Shown in pieces: positions 1-9,075 of a DNA stretch of 64,000 nucleotides; within the stretch, counting starts at the first letter, position 1; each line of letters opens with the position of its first letter. The notes beneath the pieces were generated by a model. It saw nothing but the letters and a program-made list of their open reading frames with translations. It did no database searches and was not told the DNA's origin. Location: assembly GCF_000019085.1 (NCBI RefSeq), contig NC_010321.1:2119001-2183000 (forward strand), written 5' to 3'. The position numbers and the translations under genes are program-made. The stretch comes from Thermoanaerobacter pseudethanolicus ATCC 33223 (GTDB taxonomy: Bacteria > Bacillota > Thermoanaerobacteria > Thermoanaerobacterales > Thermoanaerobacteraceae).

Positions 1-1760
1 TCTGCAACAGCTCTTCCACCCTCTTCACCAGGTAACCAAGCTTCAATAATTGCTGGAATTTTTTCAGCTATCCAAGAAATAGACATTGGTCTTCCATTTA
101 TAAGTACCACTATTACTGGTGTACCAGTTTCATAAATTGCTTTTATCAGCTCTTCTTGTACACCCGGCAAATTAAGGTCTGCCCGATCTCTTGATTCACC
201 AGAAGTACAGCCATCTGTTAGCCCTGATTTATCTCCTACTACTACAACAGCAACATCAGCCTGTTTTGCAATCTCAACCGCTTCTTTAAAACCATCCTTA
301 CTATTGTTAAGAACATCGCAGCCTTTTGCATATAAAACTTCTGTATTAGAAGAAACTTTTGCCTTAATTCCCTGTAGCACAGTTACAATAGGTACATAAA
401 TATCTTTTGCTTCTAAGCTTTCTGGCAAAGGTGTATTAAAAACATTGTCGGTCTCTCTCATTTCAAGTAATGATTCAATATGACAAGGATATGCATAATC
501 ACCAATCATATTGCGAATACTATCAGCATTGGGGCCAATAACTGCAATAGATTTCAAATCTTTCTTTAAAGGCAGCAAATTATTTTCATTTTTCAACAAT
601 ACTATAGACTCCTGCGCTATTTTATAAGCTAGTTCTCGTTGTTCATTTGTATCAAAAATCTCAACAGCCTTTTCTTCATTTATATAAGGATTCTCAAATA
701 ACCCTAATTCAAATTTTATTTTTAAAACTCTCTTTACAGCTTCATTTACAAAATCTATATCAATCTCACCACTTTCAATTAACTCTCTAAGCGGCAAGCC
801 ATAATAGTCGGTGCTTGGTAATTCCACATCAACACCAGCCTCTAAAGCCAATTTTGCAGCTCCCTTTTTATCTGATGTCACATGATGGTACTCGTAAAGC
901 TGGCTTATAGCAAAGTAATCAGATACTACAATTCCCTCGAAACCCCAATCTTTACGTAAAATATCGTTTAACAATTTTTTTGATTTGTGACACGGTACCC
1001 CATCAAGTTCGTGGTATCCCGGCATAATCGAACTTAATTTCGCCTCTTTTACCGCCGCCTCAAAAGGATAAAGAAAAACTTCTCTAAGCTCCCTTTCAGG
1101 AATATGAGCAGGAGCCCAATTCATGCCTCCCTCTGAATTTCCATATCCCACAAAATGTTTTCCTGTAGCTACAATGCCTTCCTTTAAACTTTCAGTTTGA
1201 AGCCCACGAATATATGAAACACCCATACGCATTACTAAATAAGGGTCTTCTCCAAAAGTTTCTTCTGTTCTTCCCCAACGTGGATCTCTTGTAATATCCA
1301 ATAAAGGCGCAAGAGCTTGCCTTGCTCCAACAGCTTTCATCTGTTCCCTTATTACAGAAGCCATTTTTTCAACAATTTCATTATTCCACGTACTCGCAAC
1401 TCCTATAGTTTGTGGAAAAATAGTTGCCCCTTTTGCCATATATCCACTACAAGACTCCTCATGAATCAAAGCAGGTATGCCAAGCCTTGTATTTTCAATC
1501 AAAAATTTTTGAATCTGATTTGCTATTCTCACTGTTTCCCGTGGTGATAAATTACTTGCTCCACCAAGGCGGGTGATTTGACCTATTCCATATGACATCA
1601 ATCTTTTAGCTTTATCAAAAGAAAATTTCATATCATCTAATATTTCGTATACCCAAATACTGTTTAGTTGTGCTACTTTTTCTTCTATAGTCATTTGCTG
1701 TAATAAATCTTCTACTCTTTTTTCCACTGATTGAGTGGAATCTAAATATAATGGCGTCAT
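1..1760 (-). CDS. Glycoside hydrolase family 3 beta-glycosidase (probable beta-xylosidase/beta-glucosidase), 3' end outside window
   Basis: The reading frame starts at ATG 1760 behind a GGGGG-type SD and stays open to the left edge, giving about 586 residues without a stop. The translation shows the GH3 N-terminal TIM barrel (IEEKVAQL near residue 26, RDPRWGRTEETFGEDPYL near 158, GKHFVGYG near 200). The nucleophile motif VVSDYFA puts the catalytic Asp near residue 281, and the start of the C-terminal alpha/beta domain (ESIVLLKNENNLLPL) follows. No signal peptide is visible, so the enzyme is probably cytoplasmic and cleaves imported oligosaccharides. It is the last gene read after the sugar ABC transporter and xylAB, which suggests xylo-oligosaccharides as substrate. 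GH3 enzymes vary widely in specificity, so this is inferred from context only. Confidence 0.9.
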   Translation of the reverse strand, partial: MTPLYLDSTQSVEKRVEDLLQQMTIEEKVAQLNSIWVYEILDDMKFSFDKAKRLMSYGIGQITRLGGASNLSPRETVRIANQIQKFLIENTRLGIPALIHEESCSGYMAKGATIFPQTIGVASTWNNEIVEKMASVIREQMKAVGARQALAPLLDITRDPRWGRTEETFGEDPYLVMRMGVSYIRGLQTESLKEGIVATGKHFVGYGNSEGGMNWAPAHIPERELREVFLYPFEAAVKEAKLSSIMPGYHELDGVPCHKSKKLLNDILRKDWGFEGIVVSDYFAISQLYEYHHVTSDKKGAAKLALEAGVDVELPSTDYYGLPLRELIESGEIDIDFVNEAVKRVLKIKFELGLFENPYINEEKAVEIFDTNEQRELAYKIAQESIVLLKNENNLLPLKKDLKSIAVIGPNADSIRNMIGDYAYPCHIESLLEMRETDNVFNTPLPESLEAKDIYVPIVTVLQGIKAKVSSNTEVLYAKGCDVLNNSKDGFKEAVEIAKQADVAVVVVGDKSGLTDGCTSGESRDRADLNLPGVQEELIKAIYETGTPVIVVLINGRPMSISWIAEKIPAIIEAWLPGEEGGRAVA

Positions 1761-1789
1761 TTAAAAATCCCCCTTTTGCTATTAGTTTT

Positions 1790-2633
1790 TTACTCTTTTA
1801 TAGCTCCCATTGCAATCCCACTTACAATATATTTTGAAAATATAGCATAAACTATTATAATAGGAATCATCGTGATTGCAAGACCAAGGTATATTGCTCC
1901 ATATTCTGTTCTATACATATCCCCACGTAATAATTTAACAATCATTGGAAGCGTATATTTTTCTATTTTTGAAATTAACATAAATGGAGTAAAAAAAGTT
2001 ATTCCAAGAAGCAACAAAAGATAAAATTCCCATTGTAAATGCACCAGGTTTTGCTATAGGTAAAATAATTTTATGAAAAATTCCAAGTTCTCCACTTCCT
2101 TCGATACGGGCAGCTTCTATTAAATCCTTTACTATCGTAGATTCCAAATATTGTAGTGCAAAAAATACCATTGGAGGCGAAGCAATAGCTGGAACAATTA
2201 GCGGAATATAACTATTTAATAATTTTAGAGATGCCATATATTTATAAAATCCTATTATTGGTACTAATTGAGTTGGAACAATTGTCAAAAGTACCACAGT
2301 ATTATATAGCATTTTTTTCCATTTAAAATCATATACATGAATTGCATAAGCCGTCATCATTGAAAAATAAACAGTTAAAAAAGTAACTGGAACAGATATA
2401 ATAAGGCTGTTTAAAAAGCCTCTCCATATGTTTACTCCCATACCTGTAAGATGATTCCAATTTACCCACAGATTACTGCTTGGCAACAAACTAACTCCTT
2501 GCTGTATTTCAGGTGTGGAACGTGTAGCATTAACAAGCAAAAGCCATATAGGTAAAATAGCAAGTAAGAAAAGTATAATTAAAAAGATATATACTCCTAT
2601 CTTCATAAATTTTATACGAAGTTTATAATTCAT
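1790..2633 (-). pseudogene. Carbohydrate ABC transporter permease, MalG type, broken by a one-base frameshift
   Basis: Reading from ATG 2633, the protein has several membrane segments and a clear EAA loop (EAARIEGSGELGIFHKIILP) that would contact the ATPase. After VASWNNFF the frame runs out of register. The other frame carries the expected C-terminal part (TPFMLISKIEKYTLPMIVKL) to the stop at 1790. The switch falls in a run of seven A at 1991-1997; six would restore one protein of about 280 residues, the usual MalG-family length. It partners the permease at 2666-3577. The lesion may be a real mutation, a sequencing error in the homopolymer, or slippage that still yields protein. The ATPase subunit is not in the window, as is common for such systems, which share an MsmK-type ATPase. 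Confidence 0.85.
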
Positions 2634-2665
2634 AATCCCATCCTTTCTTAGCCTAATTTTTGTCT

Positions 2666-3577
2666 TTATTCCCTCTCTTTTAGCAGGTTTATTATAATAA
2701 ATGCTGCAATAGCAGTTATAAGAAAAATCATAACACCAACAGAAGCAGCAGCACCAATATAACCATCGCCGCTTGAAAATTTCATATACATTAAAACGCT
2801 CATTGTTCTTATAGCTCCGTCAGGAGATCCTGTCCCATCAGTTAATAAATAGGGTATATCAAACATCTGCATTCCGCCTGATAACGAAGTCACAAGTACA
2901 TATATTAGAACCGGTTTTAAAAGAGGAAGAGTAATTTTAGTAAACATTTGCCATGAATTAGCACCATCCACTAAAGCTGATTCATAATATGAAGGTGAAA
3001 TTGAAGATAGCCCTGCCATTAAAAAGATTATTGTTACTCCATACCACATCCACCATTGAATAAACGCCACAATAAGTTGTGTCCAAGTAGTACTCCTAAA
3101 AAAGTCAAAAGCTTCTTTTAAAATTCCTGTACGAACTGCTATTTGATTTACAGGACCATATAGGGAGAAAAAATTATAAAAAAGTGCAGCTACTGCAACT
3201 GGCATAAGTATATTTGGTAAATAATAAATCGTTCTCCATAACCCAATAAATTTAATTTTCAATCTGTTATTGACAAACCAAATAGCTAAAAGCATAGCAA
3301 TAGTTAATTGGGGAATAAAATTAATAAGCCAAATTTTCCAAGTATTTATTACTGATTTTAAAAAATAGTTATCAGAAAATAATTGTTTGAAATTCGCAAG
3401 TCCAACAAAATGATAAGACGAATTCATCAGAGTCATATCTGTTAAACTTAAGTAAAATGTATAAATAAGTGGATATAGATTAAAAACTAAAAATATAACT
3501 ATAAATGGCAAAGTAAAGATATAACCATAATAGTTCTTATTAATCTTGCTTTTCGACTTTAAATTAAAAGCTTCCAT
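2666..3577 (-). CDS. Carbohydrate ABC transporter permease, MalF/UgpA type
   Basis: This 303-residue integral membrane protein has about six hydrophobic segments. The first is near residues 17-37. Near residue 200 it has the inner-membrane-permease EAA loop (YYESALVDGANSWQMFTKIT). Start ATG 3577 follows a GTGAGGG SD. It forms the heterodimeric channel with the MalG-type protein encoded 32 bases downstream and takes substrate from the lipoprotein encoded at 3663-5105. The position between a binding protein and a GH3 glycosidase, behind xylAB, suggests import of xylose-containing oligosaccharides. Substrate is inferred from context. Confidence 0.9.
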   Translation of the reverse strand: MEAFNLKSKSKINKNYYGYIFTLPFIVIFLVFNLYPLIYTFYLSLTDMTLMNSSYHFVGLANFKQLFSDNYFLKSVINTWKIWLINFIPQLTIAMLLAIWFVNNRLKIKFIGLWRTIYYLPNILMPVAVAALFYNFFSLYGPVNQIAVRTGILKEAFDFFRSTTWTQLIVAFIQWWMWYGVTIIFLMAGLSSISPSYYESALVDGANSWQMFTKITLPLLKPVLIYVLVTSLSGGMQMFDIPYLLTDGTGSPDGAIRTMSVLMYMKFSSGDGYIGAAASVGVMIFLITAIAAFIIINLLKERE

Positions 3578-3662
3578 ATTTGTATTCCCTCACTTTTATA
3601 AAATTACTAAGAAGCCTAGAGAAAATGCCAACAAAACGTTAACATTTTCTCTAGCTAATATA

Positions 3663-5105
3663 TTAATTAACTTGAACATTGGGAAGAGCATTTTTAACAT
3701 TGTCTTTAAATTGCTTTACCGCTTCCTCTTTACTTACTTTACCAGAAGCGTAAGCATCCAATGGATCCCATAATGCACGTTGAATCACATCATCCGTGCC
3801 CTGAATATTTTTGAGAGTATTAGCAAGATCAATGCGTTTTGCTGCTTCTGCAAATACTTCATAAGGATTTTGTCCTCCAACAAATTTACTTGCAGGAGTA
3901 TCTTTCATCTGTGGTATTAGTTCTTCTACTACTTTTTTGCTCGATACAAAGTCTCCAGCTGGTTGTTTTAAATCGTTCCCAACACTGGGATCTATCTTTT
4001 TTAGATATTCATTCGTATAAACACCTAGTGCCCAATTTTTTAATGTTTCCTCATTTAAAGTAGCAAATTTTATAAATTCTTTTGCTAATTCTATATTCTT
4101 ACTATCTTTTGGCACTCCGAACCATGTACCACCCCATTGATATGGTAATGGACCTGGAATAAGAGCCCAATCGCCTGATGTATCATGACCTACCGTTTTA
4201 CCTTCTTTGTTTTGTTTTGCTACAGCATTAGGTTGCAATACGTACGACAATCCCCATGTTGGCAGGAAATATGAAAAAACTTGTTTTGGATTACCTTTTG
4301 CATCCACTAACGAATCGTTCATGCCAGCAAACCAGCTTTCTGACCATTGTTGTGTTTGTGCTTCATATCCGTTTTGCCTAAATAATTTTGCAATATCAAA
4401 TAATTTATCAATTTGTGGATCTATAACCAATTTATTGTTCACTATCCACGGTTGTGACCTATTTGCAAAAAACAAATTTCCAAAATCAGCTGTAGAAGCT
4501 ACCATATAGGTATTGCCGTTAGATTTTTCCTTTATTATTTTTGCTGCTTCTGCAAATTTGTCAATGTCGGACATTAACTCTTGGATTTTTGCCGGATCAT
4601 CAGTTCCAAAATATAGTTTTGCAAGACTTCTACGATAATACATAACGCCAGGAGTAGCCTGATAAGAATAAGCTTTTATCACACCATTTTGATCTGTTCC
4701 CATATCTATAGTAAATTGATAAGTCTCTAATTCTTTTGCTGCAGGAAGTAAATCAGATATGTCAGCTAAATAATTACTTTCCACAAAACTTCTAACAAAA
4801 CTTGCTTCTAAAGCAACAACATCCGGAACATCTCCTGACTGTAATGCTGATTTAAGTTTTAATTGATATTCTCCTTCTGTCATTGGAATCATAGTATACT
4901 CTATTTTTACATCTGGATGTTTCTCTTTAAAAGCTGTTGCGAAAACCTTTGCTTCATTTGTAAAAGACCAAATCTTTAATACTTTTTCTTTTGGCTGAGT
5001 TGACTCAGATTGCCCTGTTTGACTATTTTGTCCGCATCCTGATAACAACCCAACCACCATAATCACAATTGTAATCAAAGCAATAATTCTCCTCATTCTT
5101 TTCAC
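3663..5105 (-). CDS. Extracellular sugar-binding lipoprotein of the ABC transporter
   Basis: The 480-residue product begins with a lipoprotein signal: positive MKRMRR, a hydrophobic core, then the lipobox LSGC with Cys at residue 24, so the mature protein is tethered outside the membrane. After a Ser/Gln-rich linker comes a family 1 solute-binding domain (KVLKIWSFTNEAK, then AFKEKHPDVKIEY), of typical length. It captures sugar for the two permeases downstream. Start ATG 5105 follows a GGAGGG SD. The 135 bases upstream separate it from xylB and contain an 18-bp palindrome, so it probably has its own control rather than pure read-through from xylAB. Confidence 0.9.
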   Translation of the reverse strand: MKRMRRIIALITIVIMVVGLLSGCGQNSQTGQSESTQPKEKVLKIWSFTNEAKVFATAFKEKHPDVKIEYTMIPMTEGEYQLKLKSALQSGDVPDVVALEASFVRSFVESNYLADISDLLPAAKELETYQFTIDMGTDQNGVIKAYSYQATPGVMYYRRSLAKLYFGTDDPAKIQELMSDIDKFAEAAKIIKEKSNGNTYMVASTADFGNLFFANRSQPWIVNNKLVIDPQIDKLFDIAKLFRQNGYEAQTQQWSESWFAGMNDSLVDAKGNPKQVFSYFLPTWGLSYVLQPNAVAKQNKEGKTVGHDTSGDWALIPGPLPYQWGGTWFGVPKDSKNIELAKEFIKFATLNEETLKNWALGVYTNEYLKKIDPSVGNDLKQPAGDFVSSKKVVEELIPQMKDTPASKFVGGQNPYEVFAEAAKRIDLANTLKNIQGTDDVIQRALWDPLDAYASGKVSKEEAVKQFKDNVKNALPNVQVN

Positions 5106-5128
5106 CCTCCTAATTTGTGCTGTGAAAA

Positions 5129-5146
5129 TTTTACTAGTAAAATTAA
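5129..5146. promoter_or_regulatory. 18-bp perfect palindrome, candidate repressor operator
   Basis: AATTTTACTAGTAAAATT reads identically on both strands and lies 24 bases upstream of the start of the sugar-binding lipoprotein gene. A second palindrome (TTAAATT, 3-base gap, AATTTAA) lies beside it at 5145-5161. The position between xylB and the transporter genes fits an operator for a local sugar-responsive repressor. The sequence differs from the XylR-like site in front of xylA. The regulator is unknown and none is encoded nearby. Confidence 0.45.
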
Positions 5147-5240
5147 ATTTTTAATTTAACAATTTTGTGATTTTATCTCACCCCCTTTAACATTCCCCTT
5201 TAATATTGTGTTTTTACTTTTACAAGTATATTTTTCGAAA

Positions 5241-6743
5241 TTAATTTATACTGGCTATTTCCCCAAACCTATCTTTAAGGGCCTTATACAAACCTCTATA
5301 AATCTGATATATTTCATTATATTTACTTACATTTTCTCCTATTGGGTAAACACTATCAGTCACTTTGATGAGTGTACTACATGCCTCCTCAACATCTTTA
5401 AATATTCCATATCCTACGGCTGACATTATTGCTGCGCCAAAAGCTGGTCCTTCAGTTGCATTTACCATGTCTACTCTGACACCGAAAATATCTGCAAGTA
5501 CTTGCCTCCACAATACGCTTTTTGCACCACCACCGCTTACTCTGACTTCATTTACCGGTATATTGAGTTCTTTTATTATCTCAAGTGAGTCTCTAAGCCC
5601 AAATGCTACACCTTCAAGTATTGCTCTTGTCATGTGTTCTCTCTTGTGAGTCATGTTTAATCCTATAAAACTTCCTCTTGCATAAGGGTCACTATGTGGA
5701 GTCCTCTCACCCATGAGATAAGGCAGAAATATTAATCCACCACTGCCTGGTGTTACTTTTTCTGCTTCTTCTAAAAGCTTTTCATATGTTATAGAAGAAC
5801 CATTAAAGTTGATTATGTTATCTATCCACCATTTTAAACAAGCGGCTGCTGAGAGCATTACTCCCATTACATGCCATTTGCCATTAGCATGACAGAAAGA
5901 GTGTAATCTGTTTTCTTCATCTACTACATATTTGTCTTGACTTGCAAATACAACTCCTGAAGTGCCAAGTGCAACTGATACTATGCCACTTTTTACTGTT
6001 CCTGTCCCTACTGCTCCACTTGCTTGATCTCCTCCTCCGCCTACAACTATTGTCCCTTCTTTTAATCCTGTCAAATCTGCTGCCTCTTTTGTGACATATC
6101 CAGTTACCTCCGTAGATTCATAACATTTTGGCATCCAATTATAGGGTATCTCTAACGCATCTAGCATCTCTTTTGACCATTTTCTATTTTCTACATCAAA
6201 CAACAATGTACCTGATGCATCTGATACATCTGTTGCATATTCCCCTGTAAGTTTGAATCTGATGTAATCTTTAGGTAAAAGTATACGATGAATCTTTTTA
6301 TATATATCAGTGCGATGTTTTTTTACCCATAATATCTTTGGCGCTGTAAATCCTGTTAATGCTTTGTTCCCTGTATATTTTGTCAATCTTTCTTTGCCTA
6401 ATGTTTGGGTAATATAATCACATTCCTCTTGCGTCCTTTGGTCATTCCAAAGTATAGCAGGCATCAGTACATTGTTGTTCTCATCTAAAAGTACAAGCCC
6501 ATGCATTTGGCCACTTAAACCTATGCCTTTTATATCACCATTTTTTACACCAGTTTTAATTATTAACTCACGTATGCCATCTTTTGTGGCATTCCACCAG
6601 TCTTCAGGATTTTGTTCTGACCAACCTGGCTGAGGGTAATATACTGGATATTCTTTTGATGTGCTTCCTATTACATTTCCCTTTTCCTCTATTAAAATTA
6701 TCTTTACAGCTGATGTACCCAAATCTATCCCAATAAAATACAT
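5241..6743 (-). CDS. xylB: Xylulokinase
   Basis: This 500-residue FGGY-family kinase phosphorylates D-xylulose to xylulose 5-phosphate with ATP in the cytoplasm. The N-terminal phosphate-binding signature GIDLGTSAVK is at residues 5-14, followed by MHGLVLLD near residue 80 and the xylulokinase-typical ILWNDQRTQEEC. The C-terminal FGGY signature region includes GGGAKSVLWRQVLADIFG and ends in the expected Ala/Gly-rich AFGAAIMSAVGYG. Length matches the family. The start ATG 6743 lies 14 bases after the xylA stop, so the two genes form one transcription unit for xylose entry into the pentose phosphate pathway. Confidence 0.96.
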   Translation of the reverse strand: MYFIGIDLGTSAVKIILIEEKGNVIGSTSKEYPVYYPQPGWSEQNPEDWWNATKDGIRELIIKTGVKNGDIKGIGLSGQMHGLVLLDENNNVLMPAILWNDQRTQEECDYITQTLGKERLTKYTGNKALTGFTAPKILWVKKHRTDIYKKIHRILLPKDYIRFKLTGEYATDVSDASGTLLFDVENRKWSKEMLDALEIPYNWMPKCYESTEVTGYVTKEAADLTGLKEGTIVVGGGGDQASGAVGTGTVKSGIVSVALGTSGVVFASQDKYVVDEENRLHSFCHANGKWHVMGVMLSAAACLKWWIDNIINFNGSSITYEKLLEEAEKVTPGSGGLIFLPYLMGERTPHSDPYARGSFIGLNMTHKREHMTRAILEGVAFGLRDSLEIIKELNIPVNEVRVSGGGAKSVLWRQVLADIFGVRVDMVNATEGPAFGAAIMSAVGYGIFKDVEEACSTLIKVTDSVYPIGENVSKYNEIYQIYRGLYKALKDRFGEIASIN

Positions 6744-6757
6744 ATTTTAGCCCTCCG

Positions 6758-8074
6758 TCATTCACTAAATAAATACTGATTTAATATTGACTCCAGTAGT
6801 TCCTGCTTGCCTGATTTGTTCTCAATTTTTGGATTGTTTAATGCGTATTCTTCAAGAGTTTTAAAATTCGCTTTCCCACTTACTATCTCTGCTCCTATGC
6901 CTTCTCGATAACTTTTGTATCTTTCTTCTATAAATCTATCAAATACACCATCTTTAACAAGCTTATAGGCTACTTTGAATCCTTTTGCAAATGCATCCAT
7001 ACCCGCTATATGCCCTAAAAATAAATCTTCTGGCTCAAAGGAGGCACGCCTTACTTTCGCATCGAAGTTAAGTCCACCTTTGTTAAAACCTCCCATCTTT
7101 ATGACTTCGTACATCGCAAGGGTTGTCATTCGTATGTCTGTTGGATATTGGTCTGTATCCCATCCTAAAAGCATATCTCCCATATTTGCATCTATAGAGC
7201 CTAACATATTGTTAATCCTTGCATATCTTAATTCATGTTGAAAGTCATGTCCTGCAAGTGTCGCATGGTTCGCTTCTATGTTTAATTTGAAGTATTTATC
7301 AAGGTCGTACTTCTTTAAAAATGCATGTACACTTGCTGCATCAAAATCATATTGGTGTTTTGTCGGTTCTTTAGGTTTTGGCTCAATTAAAAACTGCCCT
7401 TCAAATCCTATCTCTTGTGCATATTCTACTGCCATGTGCAAAAATCTTGCTAAGTTATCAAGTTCCAATTCCATATCTGTGTTAAGTAATGTTTCATATC
7501 CTTCTCTTCCACCCCAAAATACATAGTTCTGTCCTCCAAGTTCTTTTGTTATCTCAAGTGCTTTTTTTACTTGCGCTGCTGCATATGCAAATACATCTGC
7601 ATTACAGGAAGTAGCTGCTCCATGTACAAATCTCGGATTTGAAAAAAGGTTCGCTGTGCCCCATAATACTTTTGTTTTGCTCGTCTTTAAGTAGTCTTTT
7701 ATCATTGCAACTATTGTATCTAAATTTTTGTTCGTCTCCCTTAATGTCTCTCCTTCCGGAGCTATATCTCTGTCATGGAAACAGAAAAATGGTACGTCGA
7801 GTTTTTCAAATAGTTCAAAGGCTGCTTCTACTCTCGCTTTGGCAATATCCATAGGGTCAGTAAAATGGTCCCATGGCCTTTGCATTGTGGGTGCTCCAAA
7901 TGGATCTGTCCCATTGGCTGTAAATGTGTGCCAGTACGCTACTGAAAAACGCAAGTGTTCTTTTAAAGGTTTTCCGTCTATTATTTCATCTGGATTGTAA
8001 AATTTAAATGCATATGGATTGTTTGATTTTGGTCCTTCATATTTTATTTGTGGTACATTTTTGAAGTATTCCAT
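6758..8074 (-). CDS. xylA: Xylose isomerase (class II)
   Basis: The 438-residue enzyme converts D-xylose to D-xylulose, and also glucose to fructose, using two divalent metal ions. Visible family markers are [13 protein letters not shown] with the catalytic His near residue 101, the metal-binding run [14 protein letters not shown] near 230, and [13 protein letters not shown] near 265. The start is taken as ATG 8074 because AAGGAGG lies 7 bases ahead and the protein then begins [19 protein letters not shown], as I recall for the Thermoanaerobacter enzymes. The frame is open to 8227, but that extension overlaps another translated ORF. xylB follows directly. Confidence 0.97.
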   Translation of the reverse strand: MEYFKNVPQIKYEGPKSNNPYAFKFYNPDEIIDGKPLKEHLRFSVAYWHTFTANGTDPFGAPTMQRPWDHFTDPMDIAKARVEAAFELFEKLDVPFFCFHDRDIAPEGETLRETNKNLDTIVAMIKDYLKTSKTKVLWGTANLFSNPRFVHGAATSCNADVFAYAAAQVKKALEITKELGGQNYVFWGGREGYETLLNTDMELELDNLARFLHMAVEYAQEIGFEGQFLIEPKPKEPTKHQYDFDAASVHAFLKKYDLDKYFKLNIEANHATLAGHDFQHELRYARINNMLGSIDANMGDMLLGWDTDQYPTDIRMTTLAMYEVIKMGGFNKGGLNFDAKVRRASFEPEDLFLGHIAGMDAFAKGFKVAYKLVKDGVFDRFIEERYKSYREGIGAEIVSGKANFKTLEEYALNNPKIENKSGKQELLESILNQYLFSE

Positions 8075-8102
8075 GTCATTTTCCTCCTTTTTGAAAATAT
8101 AA

Positions 8103-8249
8103 TTATTTAAAACTTTGCTCCAAGTGCCATGCAATATATGCTTCCATTGTCTCATTTGAAAGCTCCGTGTGGTATCCTGCAGGATCGAATCTTGTAGCAG
8201 CAGGGCCAAATGCCCATATTCCGACACTGTTTTTTAATTTTCTTTTCAT
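8103..8249 (-). CDS. 48-codon ORF ahead of xylA, looks like the N-terminal stub of a TIM-barrel sugar isomerase
   Basis: ATG 8249 is preceded by GGGGTGG about 8 bases upstream, and the frame closes at TAA 8103-8105, 28 bases before the xylA start. The product contains [19 protein letters not shown], which resembles the first strand and loop of xylose-isomerase-like TIM-barrel proteins, but the barrel is missing. It may be what remains of a decayed isomerase gene, kept as a translated leader of xylA, or a short functional peptide. The frame is real and has an SD; the homology is recalled and not computed. Confidence 0.5.
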   Translation of the reverse strand: MKRKLKNSVGIWAFGPAATRFDPAGYHTELSNETMEAYIAWHLEQSFK

Positions 8250-8266
8250 TTATATAACCACCCCAA

Positions 8267-8297
8267 TAGTTTATTGATTCAACAAACTTATATTATA
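8267..8297 (-). promoter_or_regulatory. xylA promoter -10 box with overlapping XylR-type operator
   Basis: On the minus strand a TATAAT (8292-8297) is followed at once by the imperfect inverted repeat AGTTTGTTG-AAT-CAATAAACT (8268-8288), whose arms match at 8 of 9 positions. This resembles the Bacillus-type XylR operator (AGTTTGTTT...CAACAAACT). It would cover the transcription start and block initiation when xylose is absent. No convincing -35 hexamer is visible. No xylR gene lies in the window. Confidence 0.6.
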
Positions 8298-8335
8298 TAT
8301 ATTCGACGTATATTAAAAAAATCCTCCTTTTTTGA

Positions 8336-8390
8336 GTAAAAAAATAAAAAAAATAAAGCCACGGAGTGACATATACTCCAATGGCTTTAT
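8336..8390 (-). terminator. Intrinsic terminator of ktrBA
   Basis: A long hairpin (ATAAAGCC at 8353-8360 pairing with GGCTTTAT at 8383-8390, extended by GGAGT/ACTCC) is followed on the minus strand by an almost pure T run. It lies 24 bases after the ktrA stop. Confidence 0.85.
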
Positions 8391-8413
8391 TTTTCTACAA
8401 TTCTTCCTATATC

Positions 8414-9061
8414 CTATGTTTTTATCTCAAATCTTTTAATATCTGTATTTTTCCCGCAAACAGCTAATACATCACCTTCATTAATCTCATAGTCCGGCCC
8501 TGGTGATACAATGATTTCATCATTAAATTTTTTTACCGCTACGACATTTAATCCATATTTTTCTCTCACGTTTATTTCCTTTAACGTTTTGCCAAACCAT
8601 TCTTCAATTGGAAGAATTTCTGCTATGCTGTATTCCTTAGAAAACTCAATAAGGTCTATTAAATTGCTAGAAAAAACATTTCTGGCAACCCTTATGCCCA
8701 TATCTTTTTCAGGCATAACAACCCTGTCTGCTCCAACCTTATAAAGAACCCTCGCGTGTAATTCATTGTGAGCTTTTGCTATTACGTATTTTACTCCCAA
8801 TTCTTTCACAAGCATTGTTACCATAATGCTTGATTCCATGTTCTTTCCTATAGCAACTATAGCCACATCAAAATTTTTCACACCTAGGGACTTAAGTACA
8901 TTTTCATCAGTAGCATCAGCCCTCACTGCATGTGTAACCAAGCCATTCATAGCTTGCACCAATTCTTCATCTATAACCAGTACGTCATTGCCCATTTCAT
9001 ATAAAGTCTTAGCCAAACTTATGCCAAAGCTTCCTAACCCAATAACAACGAATTGTTTCAT
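8414..9061 (-). CDS. ktrA: Ktr potassium uptake system, cytoplasmic regulatory (RCK) subunit
   Basis: This 215-residue protein has an RCK N-terminal Rossmann domain. The dinucleotide-binding GLGSFGISLA is at residues 8-17 and the acidic strand end DVLVIDE near residue 30. A C-terminal RCK_C domain follows from about residue 135 (SIAEILPIEEWFGKTLKEINV). Family members form an octameric ring under the KtrB channel dimer and gate K+ uptake in response to ATP/ADP; many RCK_C domains also bind c-di-AMP. The start ATG 9061 is 14 bases after the ktrB stop, so the two are co-transcribed. Length is normal for KtrA/KtrC. Confidence 0.93.
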   Translation of the reverse strand: MKQFVVIGLGSFGISLAKTLYEMGNDVLVIDEELVQAMNGLVTHAVRADATDENVLKSLGVKNFDVAIVAIGKNMESSIMVTMLVKELGVKYVIAKAHNELHARVLYKVGADRVVMPEKDMGIRVARNVFSSNLIDLIEFSKEYSIAEILPIEEWFGKTLKEINVREKYGLNVVAVKKFNDEIIVSPGPDYEINEGDVLAVCGKNTDIKRFEIKT

Positions 9062-9075
9062 CGTCCCACCTCTAT

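Noticed and set aside
4207-4509. 100-codon plus-strand ORF inside the binding-protein gene
   Set aside because: It lies opposite a well-conserved lipoprotein gene, has no SD and no family features.
8075-8227. N-terminal extension of xylA to position 8227
   Set aside because: It lacks an SD, overlaps the 48-codon ORF in another frame, and the residues do not resemble xylose isomerase, whereas ATG 8074 has a perfect SD.
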